From contig JARHVA010007804.1 of the NCBI GenBank assembly GCA_037957365.1, forward strand, positions 152,501 to 216,500: DNA of 64,000 bases. Direction: 5' to 3'. The first letter of the stretch is position 1. The number at the start of each line of letters is the position of its first letter. Below the pieces are notes generated by a model that saw nothing but the letters and a program-made list of their open reading frames with translations, had not been told where the DNA came from and searched no databases. The stretch is from Torreya grandis. Taxonomy: Eukaryota > Streptophyta > Pinopsida > Cupressales > Taxaceae. Of the stretch, positions 12,888-22,440 are shown piece after piece. The position numbers were made by a program, and so were the translations under genes.

Positions 12888-14149
12888 TTGATATTTTTGA
12901 AGGTGGATATCCCTAGGCATTTTTAATTGTCAAATTTCATAATTATAAAGTTCTTGTCTATTTTTTAATTATTTATCAACATTAGATGTTTGTTCCATAT
13001 TTTGTTGTTTTTCATTATCTTCCTAAAATTTATCTCTCCTTATTTTTCTTTGGTTATATGGTGGTCCACTTATAAATGTAATCAATAAGTTTACAGGGTT
13101 TTTGGTATTGTTGGTCTCATAGGGTTTGCACTGATGTATATTGGTCCCCATGTTGCTCATTTTCTAACCATTTAATTTAAATTTTCACATCAATAGTGTC
13201 TCTCTTTGAATTCAAAACATATATAAATACGCATCCATATTAATGTTTTAAATCCTCCAAATATCATCTTAAAAATAATTTTATAAATCATATGCAAAAA
13301 CATCACTTAATATTTACAATGATCTATTCAATATTTACAATAATTATAAATAAATATAGAAAATAATTAAGATAATTTATTTTAGTATAGAAGTTCATAT
13401 TATTAACCCATTGCACTTAGTTGAACAGCAATTCTTGAATGGATGTTTTTTTAATTGTATATCATTGACAACATTGATAAATATTTTTAAAAAAGTGATA
13501 CTCCATGGTTTGAAACATGCTCAAAGACACCACTTCTTAATCACTTCAATTCCATTAAGGTGATTTATTAGATCTTAAAATCAAATTATATTATAAAATG
13601 AAAAATAATTTAATAATATCTATATTTTCCATATATTTTATAGAATAATATATTAGTATATTAATCACTTAAAAAATTAGGGTGACAGCAAAATGTTGTT
13701 TACTTTTATGATTGTAAAGATCAATGCATTTAACTAATTTACAATAATCACAAATTTAAAAACTTCATAGAATTCATATAAAATGTAGTTACTATCAGCA
13801 CCAAAAATTGTACCCAATAATAAATAATATTCACATTAAATACTTACAAGTCAATATTTTGAGCTAGTAGTTTGGCCCATCATTAGGAAAGAATAAAAAA
13901 AGACTAAAGAAGGATGGTAGTGAGGAAAGGCTATGTTTGACCAATGTTATATTTTTAATAAGATGAATGATACGCTTATAATTGGTGTTAATTCTCTATC
14001 CCTCATATTTTTCAATACTATTAGGGTTATTTTCAATTTCAACCACTTCATGGATCCTTCTTTTGAACTAGACATATTCTTTTCCAATGACATTAATCCT
14101 ATCCATACATATGTGATGGCCTAAGTTCTCAGAATACTTTAATAGTAGT

Positions 14150-14500
14150 CTTTTGGATAGAATTATGAGTGAGGTCAGCATAATGTTCCTTTATTATGAC
14201 CTGTATAGATCACCCCATCTCTCCAACATAAAATTTACCATAGCTATAAGGTATAGAGTAAACACCTTTAAAACATTTAGGATTGTGAGTATATTTCACC
14301 TTATCTAACATGTTTATGATAGTATTAAGTGGGGAGAAAGTAACTTTTATATTATTTTCCTTGAGAATATTTTCCAAGACATTAGTGGTACCCTTAATGT
14401 ATAGAAAAAATTCTATCAATAATTTCACCATCATGGTGAGAAGGGTAAGGATCTCTATGGCCATTTTAAATGACTTTTCTAACCATTCCATCATTATCAC
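14150..14500 (-). pseudogene. Penelope-like GIY-YIG endonuclease with linker, broken
   Basis: The open block 14500-14210 contains the linker typical of the RT-endonuclease junction (IKVTFSPLNTIINML) and ends with KGVYSIPYSYGKFYVGEMG, which is the GIY...YIG pair of the nuclease fold (here GVY and YVG). A stop follows the GEMG segment, where the family usually continues G-E-T-G-R-S. After the stop, the frame still reads SIQVIIKEHYADLTHNS down to about 14150. The domain would nick the genomic target for integration. The Gly, Tyr and YVG residues are kept but the domain is interrupted. The sequence down to 13859 is the presumed C-terminal remainder and 3' end. Confidence 0.8.
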
Positions 14501-14549
14501 AATTTATTTAAAACATTATAGATATGCAATATAGTTCTTGCTTGAGATG

Positions 14550-14911
14550 CTAAGGATCTGAGACTCTCATAGCATGAGTAACCATGGTATTAATAATGCC
14601 AATATTTTGAGTCAGATGGTGGTGAGACTTTGCATTCAAGTATTTCTCAGTATGTGTTTTCTTTTGAAAGACTTGGTGGGATAAAGATCCATCCTTGCAC
14701 TTTTTGATGAGAACATCTAAAAATAGAATTTGGTTATTTTCCTCAACTTCCATAGTAAATTTTATGAGGTTTGATCTATTATTTAAGAATTCCAAAAAAC
14801 ATTGTAAGCTCTATCTACCATGAACCCAATTAGCAATAGTGTCATCAACAAAATGTTTCCACCACTTAGGCTTTAATGTAGGGCTAAAGAGGGATATTTC
14901 CTCAAAATGTT

Positions 14912-14976
<65 letters not shown>

Positions 14977-15660
14977 ACAACTAGCGAGAGTAGTGACCCC
15001 ATAACAATACCATCAATCTGCTCATATAAGATACTGTGAAAGCTAAATTAGGTGGATTTTAAGCACACCCTAACCAAATTAGTCATTTCATAATTTTAAG
15101 ATTTTTTATGATATCAATAGCCCCATTCAAAGGAATTTTTTAAAGAGAGAGACCACATCAAAACTAACTAGAATATAAATCTTATCAAGCTTGAAAGTCC
15201 TTATCTTGTTAACAAAATGGTTAGAGTCTTTGAAAAAATAATCCATGCAACAAATGAGAATTTATAGTTTATGTGAGAGTAATTTTTCATGACTATAAGA
15301 AGGCACTCCTATAGTATTAGCAATAGGTCTCAAAGGGATTCCTTCTTTGTGGATTTTAGACAACCCATAGATGTGTGGTACCAAACAATTTTTTGAAATA
15401 AGTATCTTCTTTAGGTTCTTTTTTAGTGAGGATTTCTTGATAGTACGTTCAACCTCTTTTATGAACTTATTGCTTGGATCCTTATCTATTATCTTATAGC
15501 TATTGGAGTCTACAAAAAGATCTATTACTTTATCTTCATAATCCACTATACTCATGCTTCTTCTCTTAGAATGGTGATATCTTTATTGTCTCTTAGACGT
15601 TTTAGGGCAATAGCTTCCTCTCTAGATATGTTGCTCTTAAGTGGTTTTGCCTTTCTTATC
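14550..15660 (-). pseudogene. Penelope-like reverse transcriptase, broken
   Basis: Domains in order on the minus strand: ISREEAIALKRLRDNKDITI (about 15640-15580), the N-terminal RT box; NSYKIIDKDPSNKFIKEVER then YGLSKIHKEGIPLRPIANT (15510-15310), the fingers; SFDVVSLFKK (about 15160-15130), the first palm motif with its catalytic Asp, followed by a frameshift or stop; GIVMGSLLSL (about 15005-14980), the canonical G-S-P-L-S box with Pro replaced by Leu; and KHFVDDTIANWVHG (14860-14815), holding the two catalytic Asp residues of the F/YVDD box. The thumb follows at 14795-14550 with NNQILFLDVLIKK and KKTHTEKYLNAKSHHH. A (TA)n run of 61 bp has grown between the G-S-L-L-S box and the MEHFEE segment. 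RT would prime and copy the element RNA at the target; this copy cannot. Confidence 0.85.
14914..14974. repeat. (TA)n microsatellite inside the RT sequence
   Basis: About 30 TA units sit in frame between the G-S-L-L-S box and the MEHFEE segment of the Penelope-like RT. The family normally has a short Ala-Asn-Ile-Tyr-Met run here, whose Ile-Tyr-Met codons (ATATATATG) are a ready-made seed for TA slippage. Confidence 0.9.
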
Positions 15661-15756
15661 ACAACACATTCATGCATTACCACCACAACTAATTCCATTC
15701 TTCTCTTATTATTCATTGCGTAGGTATGAACAATCATATTAAATATGTCAATGTTA

Positions 15757-15786
15757 TAACATATATATATATATATATATATATAT
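15757..15786. repeat. (TA)n microsatellite
   Basis: A short pure TA run begins a few bases right of the candidate target duplication of the Penelope-like element. Fragment C has a short ATATATATAT run at the same place (9149-9160). Confidence 0.9.
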
Positions 15787-16504
15787 TCAAAAATTTTATC
15801 TATAGAATTAACAAACATAAACTAAGATATTATGTCCCAATCACACTAAATGCATAGTTAATTTAAGATCAAAAGTAAAACGTTAAAATCGAATCAAACT
15901 TGACAAATGCTTATTCAATAAATATTAATATTTGGGTAATCAACTCATTGATATATTTATTGTTAAAATTAGTTTTGGATTATGTATTTATCTTATTTTT
16001 TCATCTGTAATATTGTATAAATCATACATATTTAGACATCATTATCAAATATATTACCACTATTTATATTTATTCACATAACACATATTAAAATATTTAG
16101 ATTTAATTATAATATTATATTAAAATCGTATGAACTCTAATTTACTACTAGAATTATGCACATTTTTACTAACTTATTTTATATTTTTTTTAAAAAAAAT
16201 TACATCCTTCCTAATGTAAAATTCCTAATATATATTTGGATCCTTAAGCCAAATTAAATATTTCGTTTCAGTATTCTTTTCTTACTTTTAAAAATGTATT
16301 TTAATTGAAAGGATTTGGATCATGCCAAAGTATTAGTCAAAACATGCCAAAGTATTAGTCAAAACTCAAGGGTAAATTAATTGGTGTGATTCCACTTGAC
16401 ACACTAAAAATAAACAAATTATATATATATAACATTGGATATTGGATTTAATATAATATATTGAGGTGCTTTTCTATAGATTGAATTGTTAATAGTTTCA
16501 TAAG

Positions 16505-16801
16505 ATGTTTAATTCTACCAAACATTTACATACATTGAACCTTTACAACAGATGTCAAAGCAAGCTCAATAAACACGCAAACGTCCTTGACTTAATCCCA
16601 ACCTATACCACCGAATGCTACTTCCTTAGGTGGCAACCTCAATATTTCATTGGATTTGTCCAACATTTTCGTTCTGTCTTTTGGATGTTCCAATATATGC
16701 CTGGCCACTCGATTTTCGCTTTTTTACTTTTTTGGACAAATTGCAATCTTATCATTTCGTATGCCGGTGAAATCCGAGAACGAAGTGCGTCCGGAACATA
16801 A
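16505..16801 (+). CDS. 98-codon upstream ORF of the OSR-like gene
   Basis: This ORF starts at ATG 16505, encodes 98 residues and ends with TAA at 16799-16801, whose last base is the first base of the OSR-like ATG (overlap TAATG). It has no recognised domain and is rich in aromatic residues. The same sequence is present in duplicon B (57638 onward), where a small deletion fuses it in frame to the OSR-like frame. In A it may just be part of the 5' leader or promoter. If transcribed with the main ORF, the overlap would favour termination-reinitiation or act as a repressive upstream ORF. Whether it makes protein is not shown by the sequence. Confidence 0.35.
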   Translation: MFNSTKHLHTLNLYNRCQSKLNKHANVLDLIPTYTTECYFLRWQPQYFIGFVQHFRSVFWMFQYMPGHSIFAFLLFWTNCNLIISYAGEIRERSASGT

Positions 16802-17061
16802 TGAATGGTCTTTGCAATGTTTCACATGCGGAGGAGCCCGCAGTGTACAGGAGGGGGGTAATAATGCAAAATAAGCGTCCATCTAGAGTTACCTGCTTCG
16901 GTATCGGATCCATTTTGGCACTCTTATGCCTGGCTGCCGCATTATTGCTTGTGCCTTTAGTTTTGCCTTCCCTGCCGCCTCCGCCTCCTCTTGTAGTATT
17001 GCTGGTTCCAATCTGCATAATGAGTGTGCTAGTCATTATGGCTTTGATGGCTGGGGATTGA
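16801..17061 (+). CDS. OSR-like: ORGAN SIZE RELATED (ARGOS/OSR)-like small membrane protein
   Basis: The ORF encodes 86 residues. Residues 33-83 form the OSR domain: a first membrane helix (about 34-55), a turn with P56-S-L-P-P-P-P-P63, and a second helix (64-82). This LPxLPPPP hairpin between two helices is the hallmark of ARGOS, ARL and OSR1/2. Family members are about 90-130 residues, act in the ER membrane, promote organ growth by cell proliferation or expansion, and in Arabidopsis dampen ethylene signalling through RTE1. The short basic N-terminus (R17, R18, K25, R26, R29) would sit outside the membrane. ATG 16801 is chosen because the same frame has a stop just upstream; Met22 is a possible alternative start. 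No intron is needed. Codon use is less AT-rich than the surroundings, which supports a real gene. An altered paralogue is at 57638-58210. Function in this plant is inferred from the family. Confidence 0.82.
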   Translation: MNGLCNVSHAEEPAVYRRGVIMQNKRPSRVTCFGIGSILALLCLAAALLLVPLVLPSLPPPPPLVVLLVPICIMSVLVIMALMAGD

Positions 17062-18190
17062 AGAAATGTGTCGGTTTGTGTCGTCTGATAAGGTCTGTTT
17101 CTTTGTCTTGATGATGGACTACATTTTGTGGACCTCCCTCTCTTTTAAAATAGAAATACAAATATTGGATTAAATGGTATGCTCCTAAGCTCAAATTTTC
17201 AAAATCATTTCTCAAAACTTTTTAGCAAATTTTCTCAGCAATATTATCGATTGCAAATATTGAATTACTTAACCATTGGAAACACATCTATTAAATAAAA
17301 AATAGTTGGTTTACATAGAACGGATGGTCAGGAATCTGAAACTTACAAGTGGTAAGAGAAAATTCATGTTGGGAACAATAAAAAAACAATACTCAGAACT
17401 CCATTACTGATTGGACAAAACCAAACAAGTGACATACAAAAAAAAACTCTAATAACTCTCTTGCTAATTGGGCAAATCTAAATAACTGAAACCCTAAGAG
17501 AATAAATTAAACCCGAGACAAAACCTAGAGTAGCAACGTTCTTGTAAAAAACAACCTAAAAAAAAGAAGAGCATTGACATTCAAAAGGCTGCAACACAAA
17601 GAAGTGACTGAACACCCAAAACGTAGCACACAACTGGCAAGAAGGATGTGACACATGACAATTACCACCTCCTCCAAAGAACAAGGCCACCATGGATAGA
17701 GTGGTGAAGACCAAGAACTTGGACAGATTACAAAACCATCAATAGAGAATGCCAATGGAGCTCTACAAATAGATTCAATGAAAACGTAATTGCCAAAATC
17801 ACAAACCAGAAAATGGCCCTTAAAAGATTAGATAAACAAAGAGAATCTTACCATGATATGTGCGAGAGGTTCTATGGAGTCCCATCTCTCCCCCCATGAC
17901 AATTCGTTCCCTCTGAGCCTAACTAAAGTAGGCTAGACACTAAACCTTGTGTTTTAGGCTAAGGAGAGGATGTTGAAAAGCAACTCTTTTAACTTCATCC
18001 TCCATGAATAATCCACTAGTAATCTAAGATATATGGATGGAATTTATGATGAATAAGAACTTGATGTCTTTAAAAATATAATTTATTGACACAAAACACT
18101 TTCTTAAAAAGAACTGATGGATCTTCGAATGATTCATAGAGAAAATGGCCATTAAATCCAATTTTTCACTCTTCTAGGGTTTCCTCCATG
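17062..18190. other. 3' flank of OSR-like gene, duplicon tail and intergenic DNA
   Basis: To about 17.76 kb the sequence matches the flank in duplicon B (58.2-58.54 kb and 63.81-64.0 kb), with GAGACAAAACCTAGAG at 17514 and 63811 as a clear landmark at the copia insertion site. The minus-strand frame 17755-17525 has no motif. From 17.76 to 18.19 kb I see nothing recognisable. Confidence 0.6.
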
Positions 18191-18399
18191 CACGCCATTG
18201 AGTTGGCCCTTACTTTTCTTCTTGACGAGCCTTGTGTCATACAATGGCCTTAGTCACCTATGGGACTCAACATTTATTATCATTTAAGGTTTCTTGCCTT
18301 TGAGCAAGGGTGACCTTTATAATGTCTTATCTCTATTCTATACTAGCTATTTTAACTATGGAGAAGAATGAAGGAGCTACAAGAAATGGCCCCCTGCAA

Positions 18400-19241
18400 G
18401 CACTCGAGGAAGTTTGTTCTAAAGGTTTACCACAAGGTAATCTTCAAAACCTGATGTTATATTGCCTATTCCCAAATTTAATTCTATATGTCAATGGTCA
18501 GAGCAGTTTTGTTTAATAAGATATTTTGTCAGGAAAATCCCCTCTGAATCTATGCTATCATCTTGGGTTCAGACTCACTGGGCATCTCACGACATTAAGC
18601 TAGAGAGCATCTAGAACATGACTAAGGGTTTATTTATCTTCTAATTTTTGAATCCATCCCATGCAAGAGGAATCCTCCATAAGTATACCACTTGGAATGT
18701 CAGTAAATCACTTATGGTTCTCTCCCCTTAGACAAGAGACTTTGTGGTCTCAAAGCAAGATACTCTTAAAGTCAAAGTTTGGGTTTAATTTCCAAGCCTC
18801 CCACTCCCATGCTGACACTTTATTCACTAGACAATGTCCTCCATAGTCCATGTGGTTTGTCATGAACAAAACTAGATCTACTCTACTAGACTACAAAAAA
18901 GGGTCTATGTAGAAGTAGACCTCTCTCGAGACCTCAAGGATTTTATGGAAATCCAATTCAGGGATGTGAGGCACTCTGAACGAGTCATGTATATTAACTT
19001 ACATAACACTTGCTTTCATTGTCAAGACATAGACCATAAGATACAAGATTGTCCCTTTCGATTGGCTTGTAATAATGCATCCAACCACTCAGCCTCTCCC
19101 CCCAAACCCTCTCCTAAAGCTAGGAAGACACCACTTGAGGATAGCTGGACTACAATTGGGAAGAAGAACACTTGCCCAAAAGCTACAACCTTAGCTACTA
19201 CTCCCAAAGGAGGCAAGCTAGCTTTGATTAATGGCTCATAG
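18400..19241 (+). pseudogene. LINE ORF1 remnant (DUF4283-like plus CCHC zinc knuckle)
   Basis: The clearest part is the open block 18945-19241. It reads a DUF4283-like end (IQFRDVRHSERVMYINLHNT) and then CFHCQDIDHKIQDC, a perfect C-X2-C-X4-H-X4-C zinc knuckle, followed by a Ser/Pro/Lys-rich tail with DSWTTIGKK. Upstream, sequence from about 18.4 kb continues the ORF in pieces with stops. Such ORF1 proteins bind the LINE RNA to form the retrotransposition particle. Only the nucleic-acid binding end is intact here. Confidence 0.75.
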
Positions 19242-19795
19242 AATAAAGATCATATTGATAAAGAGCCCTCTCCAAATTTAGCCCAAAAATTAGTAAAAAA
19301 GCCTAGAATGTTCAACACTCCTCTAGCTGCTAACATTTTATCTAAGATTTTGAGGCCTTTATGCCCAATTCTTCAAACTCACAACCAGCCACTCTTTCAC
19401 TTCCTACTCGGTAGGATACATCTAAACACTCTTGCATCCCTCTTCAGAGGATTGATGAGATGATATGAGTGTTTCTCACTGACCTTGACTTAAGGAAACA
19501 ATATGAGTTCTTCAGTGCCAACTGTGGGCATTTTATATAGAATTAGTATGACACCCTGGAAGGGTTGGACTCGAAAGACATGTCCTTTGACACTCATCAT
19601 CTATGAATTTATTTTCATGAAAAGTTTAGGGTCTCACAGACCTAAAATACAAGTTTGTTGTGCATGATTTTAGAAGTAAGTTTCCCACGATGGACATTTT
19701 CTATCTATAGAAAATCAAGGTGAAAGACTTTTTATTGATAATTGTCAGTAATTCTATTCAGCATGATAGTCTCATTCTTTATAGCAACTATTGAA

Positions 19796-20165
19796 ACTCT
19801 AAGACCCTCAACCCCTACTTTTGGGCTCCCCTAGAATCTATAACCTCTCTGGTCTCACCCTCACTAACAGTTCAAACTTTTGGTGTAGCGGTAATCAGTT
19901 AGTGTTAACAAACTTTGTGACTCTACTGGGGAGGGGTTTGATTCTCACCCTCAATAGTTTCACTCACCTCATGGTTGGAGTGTCCATTCAAACCTCTCAG
20001 AGTGTTCAATATTGACCTCTTGACTCAGTGGGGCTAAACTGTTGACGCTCTAAGACCCTCAACCCCTGCTTTCGAGCTCCCCTAGAATCTATAACCTTTT
20101 CGGTCTCACCCTCACTAACAGTTTGAGCTTTTGGTGTAGCGGCAACCGGTTAGTGTTAACAACAA
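19796..20165 (+). repeat. Direct repeat flanking a tRNA-like (SINE-like) segment
   Basis: Two copies of about 120 bp, 19796-19915 and 20046-20165, share CTAAGACCCTCAACCCC, CCCCTAGAATCTATAACC and TTTTGGTGTAGCGG. They bracket a unique segment. TGGTGTAGCGG (19881 and 20132) fits a pol III A box, and GGTTTGATTC at 19936 fits a B box about 45 bases further on. This suggests a tRNA-derived SINE, or a tandem duplication including one, inserted between LINE ORF1 and the endonuclease. The SINE call is inference. Confidence 0.5.
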
Positions 20166-20187
20166 CCATACCACAGGATGTGGAGGG

Positions 20188-20600
20188 GTGATTACATTCA
20201 TTTCTTCAAGGTGGTGGCCACACTTAGTGCAATCTGGCATGGACCCTACCAAGCAATTATTATGGGCTCTTTTTAACATTAAAATCCACTCTTTTGAATT
20301 TATTAATATTTATGCTTCAAATGATGTCTTAGAGTGTACCCATTTATGGTGGTGGATAGTAGATGATCTCCCTAATGCCCATTAGGTACTATGTGGTAAC
20401 TTTAATATGGTCACATATCCTAAGGAGAAAATGGGCCACTTACCTATGAGGTAAGTGGCTAGTAAAATGGATGCATGGTTTTATATGTGAACTAAATGGG
20501 GCCTTTATGAATCTAATTTAATACACCGGCATGCCGATGGATTTTTTTACACTTAGAGTAATTTCACGAAACGCCTTGCTTAGATTTTGAAGCATCTAAA
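20188..20600 (+). pseudogene. LINE endonuclease remnant
   Basis: The block 20188-20385 reads FEFINIYASNDVLECTHLWW and then, past a stop at 20383, LCGNFNMVTYPKEKMG (to about 20433). This matches the strand of the endonuclease/exonuclease/phosphatase fold that carries the G-D-F-N motif; the catalytic Asp is replaced by Asn here. Further conserved pieces follow to about 20.6 kb with stops. The N-terminal part of the domain was disrupted by the repeat at 19.8-20.17 kb. The enzyme would nick target DNA; this copy is inactive. Confidence 0.7.
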
Positions 20601-21379
20601 TAGGGTAATGATGTCCACCCAACCGTACTTATCTTTTGATAACAAATTTTTTCCTCCATTATAGGCATTGTTGGATTTTGGGATTTTTGATCACTCCCTC
20701 ATTTAGTTTCATGTGACATGGTAGTTCATGAAATCCAAACTCCACAAAATGGAATTCTTCCTTAACACCTCCTTACTCAAGCATAAGCCCATGGTGGCAC
20801 ACATTAGGAGAGTTTGTAATTTATATCCATGTTCTTCTCAATAATGTGGTTGGATTCTCTGGTGGGATGACACCATCAGAAGGACCTTCAAATTTATACA
20901 GATCTATGGCTACAAAATTTCCAAAATTTAGAGACACTCTTACTCTACTATTACCTCAAAACTGAGTATTGTGGCTCTAGCTTTGGAAAAAGATCCCTTT
21001 AATGAGATATTACAGGTGATAATTGCATCCTTGAGGCAATGTATTTAGATTTTAGACAACTATAATGCCCAGGGATCCTAATTCAAATCAAAGCTTCATT
21101 AGCTTAAAATAGGGGACATATCTTCTAAGGATTTCTTTCAAATATTTTGAGCCAAAAACTCAAAGTAATAAATACAAGTCATTATTGGGACTGGTAATAG
21201 ACTCATAGAGACTCCCTAGATTGTGTAAGCTTTTATTCATCATTATCAGCAAGTGTTGAAATCTCAATCATCTTTGGTTGAGCATAAAATTTCCCTTTAG
21301 TAATGCCTTTAGTGGTGCCATGGAAACTCACTCCTACCTAGTAGGTGATTTAGGATAGGCCCCTCACTATTGATGATAT

Positions 21380-22390
21380 ACATTAAGCAATCTCACATGG
21401 ATAATGACAAAGCCCTTGGCATTGATGGCTCCCCCTATCAATTCTATAAAACTCTTTGGGATCTTATGGGTAGTGATTTGCACAAGGTTTATCAAGAAGT
21501 ATATCATGCACATTCACTAGGTAAAAATATAAATAAATGAAATTTCAAATTCATACCTAAGAAGGGATATCCTAAGTTGATCTGTAACTAGCAACCCATT
21601 ACCCTCATGAATGTTTCCTATAAAATTATTTCCAAGGCTCTAACAATATGGATGCACAATATATTACATCTCATTATGCATTCAGAACACATGGGCTTCA
21701 TCAAAAGTCATTATATCTTGGATAAAATCATTGCCATATAGGAAGGGATGGATTGGGCCAAATGGTCTAAGTAACAAGCTATTCTCATCAAAATTGAATT
21801 TGAAAAAGATTATGATCATATCAAATGGACTTTTATGTTAGCCATGCTTTGATCTTTGGGCTTCGAGACCATCTTCATTCAAACCATTATGATGCTTTTC
21901 TTAGATACCTCAACTATCCTCTTCATTAATGGAGTCACCTCTGAGAAATTTGTCCTATTTCATTCCATTCACTAAGGGTACCCTCCAGCTCCCACCTTGT
22001 ATGTTCTTACAGCTGAGGGTTTTGGATATCTTCTTAATAATGCTCAAGCTAGTGTCTTTATTAAGGGAATTTATCTCCCCCATGATGTAGCTAATCCATA
22101 CAAAGATATGTAATTATTTAATGACCACTTTGTATATGACTCCTTTCTTACCCTCATTAAAGATGAAGCCAATGTGGACAATGCTTTACCGTGTCTTAAC
22201 ACATTCTGTATGGCCTCTGGGTCTAGCATCCAATGGTATAAAACTCATTGCTATAGACAATCATACCTCCCTCCATTAGCATGGGTTACTAAATTTTGTT
22301 GGAAGTGGATCCAACATGATGAAATATTTAAATTTATTATCATCCCCTTTGATTTTGATGCTTCATCACCTTTATTGTGGTAATTTATTA
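21380..22390 (+). pseudogene. LINE reverse transcriptase remnant
   Basis: Visible motifs in order are DNDKALGIDGSPYQFYKTLW (about 21400-21460), FIPKKGYPKL (21551), LIKIEFEKDYDHIKW (about 21785-21830; palm motif A, with Asp kept), LFINGVTSEKFVLFHSIH then GYPPAPTLYVLTAEGFGYLL (21920-22035), and FNDHFVYDSFLTLIKD (about 22118-22165), where F-A-D-D is expected but both core positions are altered. A downstream open block 22174-22383 continues the thumb (LNTFCMASGSSIQWYKTHCY). Stops at several conserved positions make it dead. Confidence 0.8.
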
Positions 22391-22440
22391 TTGATAGAGT
22401 TACCAAGAAGCTAGATTACTAGGTCACCGAGTCTCTTTCA

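Larger units (their letters stand above)
13859..15747 (-). mobile_element. Penelope-like retroelement (Dryad-type), 5'-truncated and decayed
   Basis: Read right to left, the element carries Penelope-like RT (about 15660-14550) followed by a GIY-YIG endonuclease (about 14270-14150), the order diagnostic of EN+ Penelope-like elements. Candidate flanking duplication: TCAATATT at 13851-13858 and TCAATGTT at 15748-15755, 7 of 8 identical. Duplicon B has no Penelope-like sequence at the matching position and so represents the empty site. The element is short, about 1.9 kb, lacking the N-terminal part of RT, and several frameshifts and stops make it inactive. Penelope-like elements of this sort are known from conifers (Dryad), where transfer from arthropods has been proposed; that assignment here is inference. 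Confidence 0.8.

Noticed and set aside
14839..15039. Plus-strand ORF with an Ile-Tyr run
   Set aside because: It is the antisense of the Penelope-like RT plus a TA microsatellite.
16752..17036. Minus-strand ORF of 94 codons opposite the OSR-like gene
   Set aside because: Antisense shadow with no motif; the plus frame carries the OSR domain.
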